Below, in pieces: positions 1 to 8,692 of a stretch of DNA of 58,502 nucleotides. Each line of letters begins with the position of its first letter. Within the stretch, counting starts at the first letter, position 1. This DNA is from an uncultured Planctomycetota bacterium (GTDB lineage: Bacteria > Planctomycetota > Phycisphaerae > SM23-33). The notes beneath the pieces are model-generated. The model was not told where the DNA came from and did not search any database. It saw only the letters and a list, made by a program, of their open reading frames with translations. The position numbers were made by a program, and so were the translations under genes. The stretch is taken from positions 1-58,502 of the forward strand of contig CAITIS010000010.1 in the NCBI GenBank assembly GCA_903892515.1, written 5' to 3'.

Positions 1-2
1 AG

Positions 3-134
3 GCCCGCCACTACCCGCGGAAGAAGACCGAACGCCCCGCCGGACGCCCCAAAATCCGCACGGCCACACACGCCGAAATGCTGGCAGCACAGGCCCGGGG
101 CTCGCCCAGAGCTCCAAATTACTTTGCGGCGTAG
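3..134 (+). CDS. C-terminal end of an unknown protein (partial)
   Basis: A reading frame open at the left edge ends at TAG 132-134. The roughly 43 visible residues are rich in Arg, Lys, Pro and Ala (ending PRAPNYFAA) and show no domain I recognise. The frame choice rests on GC-rich third positions and on the absence of stops in an otherwise plausible basic tail. It points the same way as mqnA downstream, but a repeat-filled gap separates them, so an operon is not implied. The product cannot be named from this fragment. Confidence 0.4.
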   Translation, partial: ARHYPRKKTERPAGRPKIRTATHAEMLAAQARGSPRAPNYFAA

Positions 135-267
135 CATGCCATGCTTACGCGCCGTTGCGGAAGCATGCTTCCCAACGGCGGGAAGCATGGCACCGGACGC
201 TCTGGCAAAGGTCCGCGGAATGGCCTAGACTTCTGCCAAGTGCTGTTCCGCAAAGCAAGAAGGGCAA
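135..267. repeat. Spacer with palindromic GAAGCATGG repeats
   Basis: Several inverted copies of the motif TGCCATGCTT / GAAGCATGGCA lie between about 137 and 195. The same motif recurs at 5905-6064 and inside a coding region at 53030-53125. A possible stem forms from GCCGTTG and CAACGGC. No gene is visible here. Confidence 0.6.
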
Positions 268-1158
268 ATGGGACCATTTCGCATATCCGCCGTGAGTTTC
301 CTGAACACCAGGCCGCTGATCTATGGCCTGGCTGAGCGGGCTATTGTGCGGCGCGACGTGCCCGCAAAGCTGCTGGAGCATCTTGAATCCGACCAGGCCG
401 ACGTGGCGTTGCTCTCGGCCATCGATTTGCAGCGCTCATCCGTGCCGCTGACGATCCTGCCTGCCGGTTGCATTGCGTCTTCCGGCGAGACGCTGACGGT
501 TCGCGTCTTTTCCCGTGTAAAGGCGGAGCAGATTCGCCAGCTCCATGCCGATACGGATTCCCACACCGCCAGGGCGCTGGCCCAAGTGCTGTGGGCGGAG
601 CGATTTGGCTGTGATCTCCGCATGCTCGATTACCGTCTGGGCCAGTCGCTGCCCTGCGACGCCCAGGCCGTGCTGCTGATCGGCGACAAGGTCGTCACCA
701 GCCCGCCGCCGCTGCCGTACCAGTACGATCTGGGCCTGTTGTGGTCGCAGTGGACTCACCTGCCCTTCACCTTTGCCGTCTGGGCGGCTCGCCGCCAGGC
801 CGCCAGCCAGGAATTGTGCGATCTGCTGAGCCAGTGCCTCTACCAGGGCCGGCAGCACATGGACGAGATCGTCCAGCTGGCCCAGCGCGAGCACCACTGG
901 CCGGCTGAGTTGGCGCGGACGTACCTGACGCAAAACCTCGAATTCACCTTCACGCCGCGACACCGCGATGGCATGGAACGATTCTTTGGGCTGTGCCATG
1001 AGCATCGGTTGCTGGAGGCGGTCAGGCCATTGGACGTGCTCAATCTCGAATTGCGAAGTGCGGATTTCGAATTGAAAGGCCGTGGGGGTGAAGTTCTGAC
1101 GCCGATGCCAGGCAATGCACTTCGAAATTCGAAACTCGAGATTCGCAATTCCTCATGA
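268..1158 (+). CDS. mqnA: MqnA, chorismate dehydratase (futalosine menaquinone pathway)
   Basis: The 296-residue protein begins with RISAVSFLNTRPLIYGL, the characteristic MqnA start, followed by the periplasmic-binding-protein-like fold of the family. MqnA dehydrates chorismate to 3-[(1-carboxyvinyl)oxy]benzoate, the first step of cytoplasmic futalosine-dependent menaquinone synthesis. ATG 268 sits directly before the conserved start. The stop overlaps the mqnC start (ATGA at 1155-1158), so the two are translationally coupled. The last 35 or so residues (from about LELRSADFELK) are not family-like: they are translated from an AATTCGAA-type dispersed repeat, so the ancestral stop was probably lost or overwritten. 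Length without this tail fits the family. Confidence 0.9.
   Translation: MGPFRISAVSFLNTRPLIYGLAERAIVRRDVPAKLLEHLESDQADVALLSAIDLQRSSVPLTILPAGCIASSGETLTVRVFSRVKAEQIRQLHADTDSHTARALAQVLWAERFGCDLRMLDYRLGQSLPCDAQAVLLIGDKVVTSPPPLPYQYDLGLLWSQWTHLPFTFAVWAARRQAASQELCDLLSQCLYQGRQHMDEIVQLAQREHHWPAELARTYLTQNLEFTFTPRHRDGMERFFGLCHEHRLLEAVRPLDVLNLELRSADFELKGRGGEVLTPMPGNALRNSKLEIRNSS
1042..1155. repeat. AT-richer CGAATTGCGAA repeat reading into the mqnA tail
   Basis: Near-tandem segments such as CGAATTGCGAAGTGCGGATT and TTCGAAATTCGAAACTCGAG occupy the 3' end of mqnA. Close relatives lie in the prophage spacer at 8466-8500 and 8630-8660. The base composition is visibly lower in GC than the surrounding coding sequence. 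Confidence 0.6.
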
Positions 1159-2234
1159 CGGATCGCTTGACCATTCCGCAGGCCATGGAGCTTTACTCCC
1201 ACGCCTCGCTGCACGAGCTGGGCGCGCTGGCCGACGCCGCGTGCCGGCGGGCGCATCCTGAGGCCTTCCGCACCTTCGCTATCGACCGCAACATCAACTA
1301 CACCAACGTCTGTTGTTCGGGCTGCCGATTCTGCGCGTATTACGTCAGGCCGGAGTCCGAGCGGGCGTTCGTGCTGGATTGGCCGACGCTGCTGGCCAAG
1401 GTGGACGAACTGCACCGCGCCGGCGGCACGCACGTGCTGCTGCAAGGCGGGCTCAACCCCGAACTGCGCTTCGAGTATCACCTGGAAATGTTGCGGCAGT
1501 TGCGGGCAGCCTTTCCGCACATTGGCCGGCACGCCTTCAGCCCGCCGGAGATATGGTTCTTCCACCGCCAGTATGGCTTGGCCCTGGAAGACGTGTTCGA
1601 GCGACTGATCGAGGCGGGCTTGGAGTCCATTCCCGGCGGCGGGGCGGAGATCCTCTCTGACCGCGTTCGTTTGGCCATTTCGCCGCACAAGTGCACCAGC
1701 GAGCAGTGGCTCGGGGTCATGCGCCTGGCACATCAAATGGGCCTGTGCACCACGGCCACCATGATGTTTGGCCACGTCGAGACCGTTCAGGAACGGTTTG
1801 AGCACCTCTGCCGGCTGCGCGAATTGCAGGATGAATCGCTCTCAGCTGGCAAGGGCCGATTCACCGCCTTCATTGGCTGGACGTTTCAGTCCGGCTCCAC
1901 GGAGCTGGCGAGCCACGCCGCCGAGGACGAAATGCACGTCGCGCCGGTGGAGTATCTGCGGATGCTGGCCATCAGCCGGCTGGTGCTGGACAACTTCGCC
2001 AACATCCAGGCCTCATGGGTGACGCAAGGGCCCAAGATCGGCCAGCTGGCCCTGTTCTACGGTGCCAATGACATGGGCGGGGCGATGATGGAGGAGAATG
2101 TGGTGGCGGCCGCGGGAACGGTATTTCACCTGTCGCCCGAGGAGTTGCGCCAACTCATCACCTCTGTGGGCCATCCGGCACGCCAGCGCGACCACCTGTA
2201 TCGATTGATAGGCCCCAAGAACGCACGGGCTTGA
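1155..2234 (+). CDS. mqnC: MqnC, cyclic dehypoxanthinyl futalosine synthase
   Basis: A 359-residue radical SAM enzyme with the [4Fe-4S] motif CxxxCxxC at C53, C57 and C60 inside NYTNVCCSGCRFCAYY. It also has the MqnC landmarks HAFSPPEI, SIPGGGAEIL, and near the C terminus GPKIGQLALFYGANDMGG and EENVVAAAGT. These separate it from the paralogue MqnE. It cyclises dehypoxanthine futalosine using 5'-deoxyadenosyl radical chemistry. The start overlaps the mqnA stop (ATGA), so the pair forms an operon. MqnB, MqnE and MqnD are not in this window. Confidence 0.92.
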   Translation: MTDRLTIPQAMELYSHASLHELGALADAACRRAHPEAFRTFAIDRNINYTNVCCSGCRFCAYYVRPESERAFVLDWPTLLAKVDELHRAGGTHVLLQGGLNPELRFEYHLEMLRQLRAAFPHIGRHAFSPPEIWFFHRQYGLALEDVFERLIEAGLESIPGGGAEILSDRVRLAISPHKCTSEQWLGVMRLAHQMGLCTTATMMFGHVETVQERFEHLCRLRELQDESLSAGKGRFTAFIGWTFQSGSTELASHAAEDEMHVAPVEYLRMLAISRLVLDNFANIQASWVTQGPKIGQLALFYGANDMGGAMMEENVVAAAGTVFHLSPEELRQLITSVGHPARQRDHLYRLIGPKNARA

Positions 2235-2343
2235 TCTTACCGGCCGATGATGGTATCGCATCGCAAGCAACCGTAGGGTGGCCCAGGGACGAATGCGGCG
2301 AGCCTGCCGGGCTTTGCGTCACGAGCTACAGCAAAGGAAAGCT

Positions 2344-3441
2344 ATGAAAGATTCTCATGCGGTCATGGAAGCGATAGTTCTGCCGGGCAAATCTCCTACG
2401 CGCGTGGGCCTGATGGACTCGCCCTGGACCGAAGCCCTGACGAAGTGGACCACGCAGGGCTATCCCAAGGGCCCCGACGGCAAGCCCGTCGATCCCGTTG
2501 ACCACTTCGGCTACGACATGTGCGGCGGGGGCGGCTGGTTCGACATCATGCCCATTCGCGGCCACAACGAGATCATCCAGGAGACCGAGGAGTGGAAGGT
2601 CGTCCGCAACGGCGCCGGGGCCGACCTGAAGTGGTGGAAGAACAAGAGCGGCACGCCCGAGCACATCAATTTCCGCATGACCAGCCGGGAGATCTGGGAG
2701 AGCGACTACCGCCCATACCTGCTGCAGCTGGATCGCAAGCGGGTCAACATAGAGGAGACGCGCAAGACGCTGGCCCGTCGGCGGGCCGAGAACCTGTGGA
2801 CATCCTACGGCCATCTGTTCATGTGGGAGAACATGCGCGCGAGCATGGGCGACGTGTGCCTGTATGAGAGCATGCTGCTGGACCCGGGCTGGATTCACGA
2901 CTATGGCCGGGTGTACACCGACTTTTTCAAGGCCCACTACAAGCTATTGTTCGATGAGGCCGGGCTGCCCGACGGCGTCTGGATGTACGAGGACATGGGA
3001 TACAAGAACGCCACCTTCGCCTCGCCCGATCTATTTGGCCGGCTGATCTTCCCGTACTTCCGCGAGATGATCGAGTTCTTCCACTCCTACAAGCTGTCGG
3101 TGACGCTGCACTCCTGCGGCCTGGTCGAGCCGCTGCTGGACATGATAGTTGACGTTGGCTTTGACGGCCTAAACCCGATGGAGGTCAAGGCCGGCAACGA
3201 CCCGCTGCGGATCGCGGCCAAATATAAGGACAAGCTGGCGTTTTATGGCGGCCTGGACGCGCGGGTTTTGGAGTCGCACGACAAGGCCCTGATCCAGCGC
3301 GAGGTATCGGCCTTGATCGAGGGCATGAAGAAGGTCGGGGCACGCTTCGTCTTCGCCAGCGACCACTCCATCTCCTCCAACGTTGACTACGCCGACTACC
3401 AGCACGCCCTGGAGGACTACCACAAGCACAAGATGTACTAA
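2344..3441 (+). CDS. URO-D family protein (uroporphyrinogen decarboxylase/MtaA-like)
   Basis: The 365-residue protein has the URO-D barrel signature: a VTLHSCG turn, then a GFDGLNPMEVKAGNDPLRI segment and LAFYGGLDARVLE. This is the pattern of cobamide methyltransferase/URO-D relatives rather than classical HemE, because the HemE N-terminal arginine motif is absent. The start at 2344 is chosen for the upstream AAAGGAAA ribosome site; a longer GTG start at 2278 reads through a repeat. The substrate is unknown, and decarboxylation or methyl transfer are both possible. A second paralogue lies at 55675-56739. Confidence 0.75.
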   Translation: MKDSHAVMEAIVLPGKSPTRVGLMDSPWTEALTKWTTQGYPKGPDGKPVDPVDHFGYDMCGGGGWFDIMPIRGHNEIIQETEEWKVVRNGAGADLKWWKNKSGTPEHINFRMTSREIWESDYRPYLLQLDRKRVNIEETRKTLARRRAENLWTSYGHLFMWENMRASMGDVCLYESMLLDPGWIHDYGRVYTDFFKAHYKLLFDEAGLPDGVWMYEDMGYKNATFASPDLFGRLIFPYFREMIEFFHSYKLSVTLHSCGLVEPLLDMIVDVGFDGLNPMEVKAGNDPLRIAAKYKDKLAFYGGLDARVLESHDKALIQREVSALIEGMKKVGARFVFASDHSISSNVDYADYQHALEDYHKHKMY

Positions 3442-3665
3442 CGGCAGGGCGTAGGGCGTAGGGCATAGGGAGAAGGGTGCAGGGCTCAAACGCTTTCGTC
3501 GAAGGCTTGCTGGCGAGCCCTTCTCTGTTTCCTGTGGCTACTTCGACTTGCCCGGGGCGAATTGCCGCCGTAGAATTTCCCGCTGCTCGGTGTCGATGAT
3601 TGTGAAGCCTGTAATGCCGGTGACGCGCCGCGGAGGCGGGCGCTCTGGCGCCTGAAAAGGAAACG
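3442..3665. repeat. Spacer with GTAGGGC direct repeats
   Basis: At 3444-3485 a purine-rich near-tandem run of GGCGTAGGGCGTAGGGCATA type occurs, similar to runs at 37880-37930. No gene is supported. A minus-strand frame ending at 3538 could be a decayed fragment. Confidence 0.5.
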
Positions 3666-4415
3666 ATGATGACGTCAATGAAAGTTGCTCTGGTGGCGCT
3701 GCTGATGTGTTCTTCATTTGCCTTGGCCGGGCCGGTGGTGGGTCCGACGGGCCCCAAGGATGACTTTGCCAACCCCAAGGCGGCCGCGGCGTCATTCTTC
3801 AACGCCATGGTGGCCGGCGACGAGGCCGCAACCAAGAACGCCACGCTCGGCACGAAAGAGCAGCAGGACATGATCGGGCCGATGATCCAGATGATGCAGG
3901 CCTCGCGCAAGCTCAGCGACGCTGCCAAGGCCAAGTTCGGCGAGGCCGATGTCCTGGCCGCCTTCGGGCCCGAGGTCGCCAACGGCCAGGAGAACATGAA
4001 CAAGGAAATCACCAAGCTCATGGACGCCGATGAGACGATTGAAGGCACCACGGCCACCTTGACGCCCAAGGCCGAAGCGGCCTCGCAGCCCGCGTCGCAG
4101 CCGGCCTCGCGGCCCTCGACGCCGATGAAGCTGCAGAAGATCGACGGCAAGTGGAAGGTTGACCTGGCCTCGATGCAGGCCGGTGGCACGCCCACGCCGG
4201 AACAGTTGAAGATGTACCAGACCATGGCCAAGAATATCGAGCAGACGGCCGTGGAGATCGCTGCCGGCAAGTACAAGACGGCTGTTGATGCCCGCCAGGG
4301 CATGGTGATGTCACTGATGGCGGCGGTCCAGGCCGAACGCGGCGCGGCCACCAGCCGTCCCGCCGGCGAGCCCGGCGCCCCAGCCGCAGCCACCAGCGCT
4401 CCGGCCACCGAGTAG
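3666..4415 (+). CDS. Exported protein of unknown function, Pro/Ala/Ser/Gln-rich
   Basis: The 249-residue product starts with a Sec signal peptide (MKVALVALLMCSSFALA, likely cleaved before GPVVG). The mature part is helical and charged, then carries a low-complexity SQPASQPASRP run near residues 139-149 and a second Ala/Pro/Ser/Thr-rich tail at the C terminus. Such SQPA stretches recur in exported planctomycete proteins (from memory, not checked). The tract before the Ser/Pro run resembles a SnoaL/NTF2-like stress domain (NPKAAAASFFNAMVAGDEAA), but this is uncertain. Alternative starts at 3669 and 3678 keep the signal peptide. It stands alone between repeat-containing spacers. Confidence 0.6.
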   Translation: MMTSMKVALVALLMCSSFALAGPVVGPTGPKDDFANPKAAAASFFNAMVAGDEAATKNATLGTKEQQDMIGPMIQMMQASRKLSDAAKAKFGEADVLAAFGPEVANGQENMNKEITKLMDADETIEGTTATLTPKAEAASQPASQPASRPSTPMKLQKIDGKWKVDLASMQAGGTPTPEQLKMYQTMAKNIEQTAVEIAAGKYKTAVDARQGMVMSLMAAVQAERGAATSRPAGEPGAPAAATSAPATE

Positions 4416-4673
4416 TGCCAGTACGGCGTGCAACTGGTTGCACGCGACTGACCGATGAAAAACGCAGGGTCCGCGGAACCTTCGCTTGGCGAGGGATCTG
4501 CGGACCTTATTGTTTGGAAACATGGCCGTTTATGTGTCGCGGGCGAGAGCCGCTTAAGTTTGCATGGCTACAGGTGGCACAGCCTTTCAGGCTGTGCCGC
4601 ACAGGCTGGAAAGCCTGTGCCACCCGAAGCGTGTATACGCGCAAGCTTAAACCGTTCGATACGCCTGTGACAC
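4416..4673. repeat. Spacer with GGCACAGCCT palindromes
   Basis: Nested inverted repeats built on GGCACAGCCTTTCAGGCTGT and CAGGCTGGAAAGCCTGTGCC occupy 4574-4623. A degraded TCCGCGGAACCTTCGC hairpin half sits near 4471. No gene is seen. Confidence 0.55.
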
Positions 4674-5837
4674 TCATTCACCGGGTTGCAATGCCTGCGG
4701 CTTGTCGTCTTTGGGCTTCTTGGTCAGCTTCAACTTCTCGGCTGAATGGTCAATGGCTTGAACGACCTCAGCGGCGGTCAGAGCCGCCTGCCAGCGCAGC
4801 GCCAGGCCCGAGCGTTCGTCGGGGTAGAACAAGTAATGACTGACGAGCGACAGGCCTTCCTGCCGTGCCGCGTCGATTGGCCGTGGCTGGGCGAAGAACA
4901 TGTTACCCGCCAGCAGAAGCTGCTCGACGGCGGCCTGTTCCGCCGGCCAAGCCAGTGTCACGCCGAGTTGAATCTCGCCGCGGTCGATGAAGAAGACTTT
5001 CACTGACCGCCTGGGGCCGGGATGAACGTACAGGAACCGGAATGTCTCCAGCGGCGCGACGTGGGCGTACTCGGGCTTGTCGAATTCGTCCAGCCGCTTG
5101 AGCCGGGCTTTGAGGTTGGCCGCCTCTTCGTAGCGTTGCTGCGCCGCCAGTTCGCGCATCCTGCCGTCCATCTCGCCCCGCACATCGGCCCGTCGGCCGG
5201 CGGCAAAGTCGCACGCCTGGGTCACGGTCCGGCGATACTCCTCGATGCTGATAAGGCCCTGGCATGGCCCCGGGCAGCGCCCTAGTTGCCGGTACACGCA
5301 CCCCCGGCCATGCGGGGCCGCCCGCAATTCATCCAGGCAGCGGCACAGGTCGAAGGCGTCTTCGAGCATCTCTAAGAATTTCTGCGCCGACCGGCCAGTC
5401 ATGAACGGCCCGAGGTACCGCCCACCGCGCGTCACGTCCTGTGTGCGCGATAGAAACGGCGCTGCGGCCGCTACGTCGACCTGGAGAAACCACGCCCCCT
5501 GGAGGTTGAGTAGTTCGCGATACGTCTTGGGGTAGATCACGCGCGACAGTTGCCAGTAATGCCACAGCGCCTCGAAGTGGCTGTCGGAGAGTTTCCAGCG
5601 CAGCCGCGAGGAGATGGTCCGCAGGTCAGCTTGTCGGCTGGGCTGGTCGGGGTTTTCGGGCGCGGTGAGCTTGCTGCGCATCCGGGTGCGGACGCTGGCG
5701 GCCGATGCCAGCAGGATGGGTTCACCGCCGGAGCCTTCGAGCAGGAAGACGCCGCGGCGGTTCGGGATGGCCATCAGCGCCGGCAGCGACAGCGGGGCGT
5801 GAATCTCGCAATCGCCGTCAAATAGCGTTGCCCACAA
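4674..5837 (-). CDS. Truncated UvrC-like protein with degenerate GIY-YIG domain
   Basis: About 366-387 residues. The N terminus (RRGVFLLEG then SVRTRMRSKL) aligns with the UvrC GIY-YIG domain, but the YVGKA-like second motif is replaced by ILLASAA, so nuclease activity is doubtful. The middle has the UvrC cysteine cluster (CRC, GRGC, LGRCPGPC) that binds Fe-S in UvrC, and a UVR motif for UvrB contact (YEEAANLKARLKRL). The RNase H-like endonuclease and HhH domains of true UvrC (about 600 residues) are missing. Start uncertain: TTG 5837 or ATG 5774 (MAIPNRRGVF). Upstream sequence is repeat DNA. It may be an accessory or regulatory repair factor, or a remnant. Confidence 0.65.
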   Translation of the reverse strand: MWATLFDGDCEIHAPLSLPALMAIPNRRGVFLLEGSGGEPILLASAASVRTRMRSKLTAPENPDQPSRQADLRTISSRLRWKLSDSHFEALWHYWQLSRVIYPKTYRELLNLQGAWFLQVDVAAAAPFLSRTQDVTRGGRYLGPFMTGRSAQKFLEMLEDAFDLCRCLDELRAAPHGRGCVYRQLGRCPGPCQGLISIEEYRRTVTQACDFAAGRRADVRGEMDGRMRELAAQQRYEEAANLKARLKRLDEFDKPEYAHVAPLETFRFLYVHPGPRRSVKVFFIDRGEIQLGVTLAWPAEQAAVEQLLLAGNMFFAQPRPIDAARQEGLSLVSHYLFYPDERSGLALRWQAALTAAEVVQAIDHSAEKLKLTKKPKDDKPQALQPGE

Positions 5838-6106
5838 CGGCGTCGAACTTTGGCCAGGGGTTGTTTCCACGCCAGTAAACGCTTCCCGGTACAACGTGAA
5901 ATCGGTGCCATGCTTCTGAGAAACCGTGCCATGCTTCTGAGAAACGGGTGCCATGCTTCTGCGTTGTGTGCAGAAGCATGTGACGCTCGGTGGTGCCATC
6001 GCCTGCATGCTCGCCACGCATGCTTCCGCATACAGCCACGACGCGGAAGCATGGCACCCGGCCAGGAGCGCTTGCCGCGTTCGCGTCCGATCAACTGACC
6101 AACTCG
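5838..6106. repeat. GAAGCATGG repeat cluster with 21-nt tandem units
   Basis: Two adjacent 21-nt units (GTGCCATGCTTCTGAGAAAC plus one base) at 5905-5925 and 5926-5946 are followed by a third partial unit. That unit forms a hairpin with arms CATGCTTCTGC and GCAGAAGCATG near 5952-5980. Another inverted pair spans 6015-6060. The cluster lies between the starts and ends of two minus-strand genes. Confidence 0.65.
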
Positions 6107-6583
6107 CTACAGGATCATGCCCGTGATCACGCCTTCGAAGACCATCTGGCCATCGACGAAGCCTTGCGTCTGGCAGACGCACCGCCGCTTGCCGCGCATT
6201 TCTAGCATCTTGCCCATCATGATCAGGCGGTCGCCGGGTTTGACCTGGCCGCGGAACTTCACGTCGGTCACGCCGCCGAAGCCCAGGAAGCCGTGCACGG
6301 TCTGCTGCGACAAAATGAAATAGCTGACCAGCTGGGCGGCGCACTCGATCATGAGCACGCCGGGGAACAGCGGCCTGCCGGGGATGTGGCCCCGGACCCA
6401 GAACTCGTCGGGCTTCAGGTCGCGAAACCCGGCCACGACCTGGTTCTCACGGTCCATGACCAGAATGCCATCGAGTTGTTCGAACTCAAAGCGTTGCGGG
6501 TTGACCTGGGCGATCTGCTCCTTGGTGGCAACGATCTTGCTCTGGTCGATCTTAGTGATGTCCAGAATCGCTTCGGGCGGCAT
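6107..6583 (-). CDS. fabZ: FabZ-type 3-hydroxyacyl-ACP dehydratase
   Basis: The 158-residue hot-dog protein carries the FabZ active site: RGHIPGRPLFPGVLMIECAAQ, with catalytic His66 and Glu80. FabZ dehydrates (3R)-hydroxyacyl-ACP during fatty acid elongation in the cytoplasm. ATG 6583 (MPPEAILDI) is preferred because longer versions add only non-conserved sequence upstream. Length is typical for FabZ. It is transcribed away from the phage module. The UvrC-like gene downstream is separated by repeats, so no functional link is implied. Confidence 0.88.
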   Translation of the reverse strand: MPPEAILDITKIDQSKIVATKEQIAQVNPQRFEFEQLDGILVMDRENQVVAGFRDLKPDEFWVRGHIPGRPLFPGVLMIECAAQLVSYFILSQQTVHGFLGFGGVTDVKFRGQVKPGDRLIMMGKMLEMRGKRRCVCQTQGFVDGQMVFEGVITGMIL

Positions 6584-6879
6584 ACGGCATCGTGCTCCTG
6601 TTCTCTCGGCTTGGCTCACTTCGGGCACATCCGCAGACACGCCCGCGACTTCACATACCTCAGAATCCCACAGGATACACCATGCCCCTGTTCCGGCCAA
6701 GAGCCAATGGCGGGATGTCGTGCGCAAGATCGCGCCGCCCTCGAAGCGAGGGGGCGAAGAAAAGCCTGATTCTCCTAACTTGCTGCTCTATCAGTCGCTT
6801 GAGGCCAAATCGCGGCGGCGGCGCGGACATGCCCGTGCGCGCGAAGCCCGCGCGTCGGGCCAAGGTTGAGGAGACACGA
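6584..6879. other. Junction between host genes and phage module, no confident gene
   Basis: No terminase gene is found here, although one normally precedes the portal gene. A basic 49-residue frame (GTG 6720 to TGA 6869, containing PNLLLYQSLEAKSRRRR) ends 11 nt before the portal start. It could be a tiny protein or the remnant of an upstream phage gene. The 5' part probably holds the divergent promoters of fabZ and the phage module. Confidence 0.35.
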
Positions 6880-8463
6880 ATGAGCTTAGACCTGCAAAAC
6901 TTTGGCGACGCCGACCTGACCGAAGAGTACATCAGCTACCTCATCGAGCAGGAGTCACTGGACGCGTACCTGCATTTCTCGCGGCTGTGGGAATATTTCC
7001 GCAACCCGATCCTGCCGGCCTCGGGGCTGACCGCCGACGCCCTCAACACCAACAGCCGGCCGTACTTCCAGGCGCAGGAAATGGGCCTGCCCGCCCGCAT
7101 CACCGGCCTGCAGCGTTCCGCCGGCGGCGGGGCCGAGGTCACCGGCCTGGCCCGCAAGGAAGTCGTCATCGAGAACGACATTGCCTGGCGCGTCCAGACC
7201 ATGATCGACTTCCTCTTCGGCAAGCCCATCAGCATTCGCAGCCTGGCCACTGACCCCGCTACGGCCGCGGCCATTGAATCTGTCATCACCAGCCTGATCG
7301 ACGCTAACGGCGGCTCACGCTTCTTCCAGGAGTTGGCCTTGCTGGGCGCGATCTACGGCTTTGCCGATGTGGTGCTTCGCTTCCCGCCCGACTGGCCCGG
7401 CCAGTCGATCACACCCGCCTCGCTGCCTGCCCCACCGCCGGCGGGAGGTTCCGGGTCGGAGACGTCCGGCCCGGCCTCCTCGCCGGTCACTTCTTCCGTT
7501 GACCTGGCGCGAGCGGTGCATCTGGCGGGCCAGCTTGTCCTGGAGAGCGTCGAGGCGACGCGCATCCTGCCCGTGCTGGACGACAACGATTACCGCCACG
7601 TTCGCTACTGGGTGCAGTGCTATCGCAAGCAGGTGCCCGCGCTGCAGCAGGCCGAAGCGCCGAGCTTCTCCTGGGCCGGCGGCCGTGACGTTGCCCCGCG
7701 CACGGTCGAAGTGGTCGAGATCATCGGCCCGCGGTGGTGCCAGCGGTATGAGGACCGCCAGCTTGTCTGGGAAGGCCCCAACACGCTGGGCACGCTGCCG
7801 GTGGTTCACATTCAGAACGTCAGCCTGCCGGGGAGCTACGAAGGGCTGTCGGATGTCGAGCCGCTGCTGCCGCTGCAAGATGAACTGAACACGCGGCTGT
7901 CGGACCGCGCCTGCCGCGTCACGTACCAGTCGTTCAAGATGTACCTGGCCAAGGGCATCGAGGACTTTCTCCAGCGGCCCGTGGGCCCCGGCCAGATGTG
8001 GGCCACGCACAACATGGAAGCGTCGATCCAGGAATTTGGCCACGACGGCGGCTCGCCCAGCGAGGACGTGCACATCGAGCACGTACGCCAGGCGCTGGAC
8101 AAGGTTTCGGGCGTCAGTCCGCTGGCGGCCGGGCTGGTCAAGGGCGCCGTCGGCAACCTCAGCAGCGCCACGGCCTTGAAGATGCTGCTCTCGGGCCTGC
8201 TGGCTCGGACGGAACGCAAGCGCACCACCTACGGCCAGGGCATTGCGCAAATCGTCGAGCTGACGCTGACGGCCCTGGACCGCCTCGGGGCGCTCCGCAC
8301 GAAGCCACAGGACCGGCGGGTGGAGATTCATTGGCCCAGCCCGCTGCCCGAGGATGAGAGCCAGCGTCTGGCCAACGCCCAGATCAAGGCCGCCCTGGGC
8401 GTGCCGGCCGAGCGCATCCTGGCCGAGCTTGGGTACGACCGGCAGGTGGCAGAGCAGGCGTAG
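6880..8463 (+). CDS. Phage portal protein
   Basis: The 527-residue protein has portal-family features: an N-terminal acidic helical part, VIENDIAWRVQTMIDFLFGKP, a central beta-rich clip/stem region, DVEPLLPLQDELNTRLSDRA, and late helices with GNLSSATALKMLLSGLLARTE, all typical of SPP1/gp6-like portals. It forms the dodecameric DNA channel at the capsid vertex. A Pro/Gly/Ser-rich loop lies near residues 185-205. ATG 6880 follows a TTGAGGAGA ribosome site; an in-frame ATG at 6682 would add a poorly conserved basic stretch. It is the first gene of the phage structural run, and no large terminase is visible beside it. Confidence 0.82.
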   Translation: MSLDLQNFGDADLTEEYISYLIEQESLDAYLHFSRLWEYFRNPILPASGLTADALNTNSRPYFQAQEMGLPARITGLQRSAGGGAEVTGLARKEVVIENDIAWRVQTMIDFLFGKPISIRSLATDPATAAAIESVITSLIDANGGSRFFQELALLGAIYGFADVVLRFPPDWPGQSITPASLPAPPPAGGSGSETSGPASSPVTSSVDLARAVHLAGQLVLESVEATRILPVLDDNDYRHVRYWVQCYRKQVPALQQAEAPSFSWAGGRDVAPRTVEVVEIIGPRWCQRYEDRQLVWEGPNTLGTLPVVHIQNVSLPGSYEGLSDVEPLLPLQDELNTRLSDRACRVTYQSFKMYLAKGIEDFLQRPVGPGQMWATHNMEASIQEFGHDGGSPSEDVHIEHVRQALDKVSGVSPLAAGLVKGAVGNLSSATALKMLLSGLLARTERKRTTYGQGIAQIVELTLTALDRLGALRTKPQDRRVEIHWPSPLPEDESQRLANAQIKAALGVPAERILAELGYDRQVAEQA

Positions 8464-8692
8464 CAAAGTGCGAATTACGAATTGCGAAGTTCGAGTTGAA
8501 TACGTGTCGGCCTCATCGGCGACAGTGCTGTAGGCGGGCAGGCTTGCCTGCGTTCGCTGGCCGTGCGTCGCATTCGTCCGCAGAACCCTTCGCAACATCG
8601 CGAAGGATGCGGACCCTACGGGCTCAATTCGCAACTCGCAATTCGAACCTCGAAATTTGGCAGCGTCATCAAACACTGAAAGGATACGAGAC
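8464..8692. repeat. Host-type repeats in the prophage spacer (portal/scaffold)
   Basis: Two AATTGCGAA-type repeats (8466-8500 and 8630-8660) flank a GTAGGCGGGCAGGCTTGCCT palindrome and a TCCGCAGAACCCTTCGC hairpin ending in CGGACCCTAC (8575-8620). All have relatives in non-phage spacers of the window. Confidence 0.7.

Noticed and set aside
840..1805. Long minus-strand frames opposite mqnA/mqnC and other genes (for example 28545-29879, 30297-31469, 46216-48462, 53115-54881)
   Set aside because: They lie opposite well-supported genes and result from high-GC codon bias. They lack recognisable domains and start sites.
3538..3660. A minus-strand fragment ending at 3538 that resembles a protein C terminus
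   Set aside because: It has no start, overlaps the exported-protein gene, and cannot be assigned. It may be a decayed fragment, but the evidence is too thin.
6682..6879. An N-terminal extension of the portal from ATG 6682
   Set aside because: The added 66 residues are low-quality basic sequence with no portal similarity, whereas ATG 6880 has a clear ribosome site.
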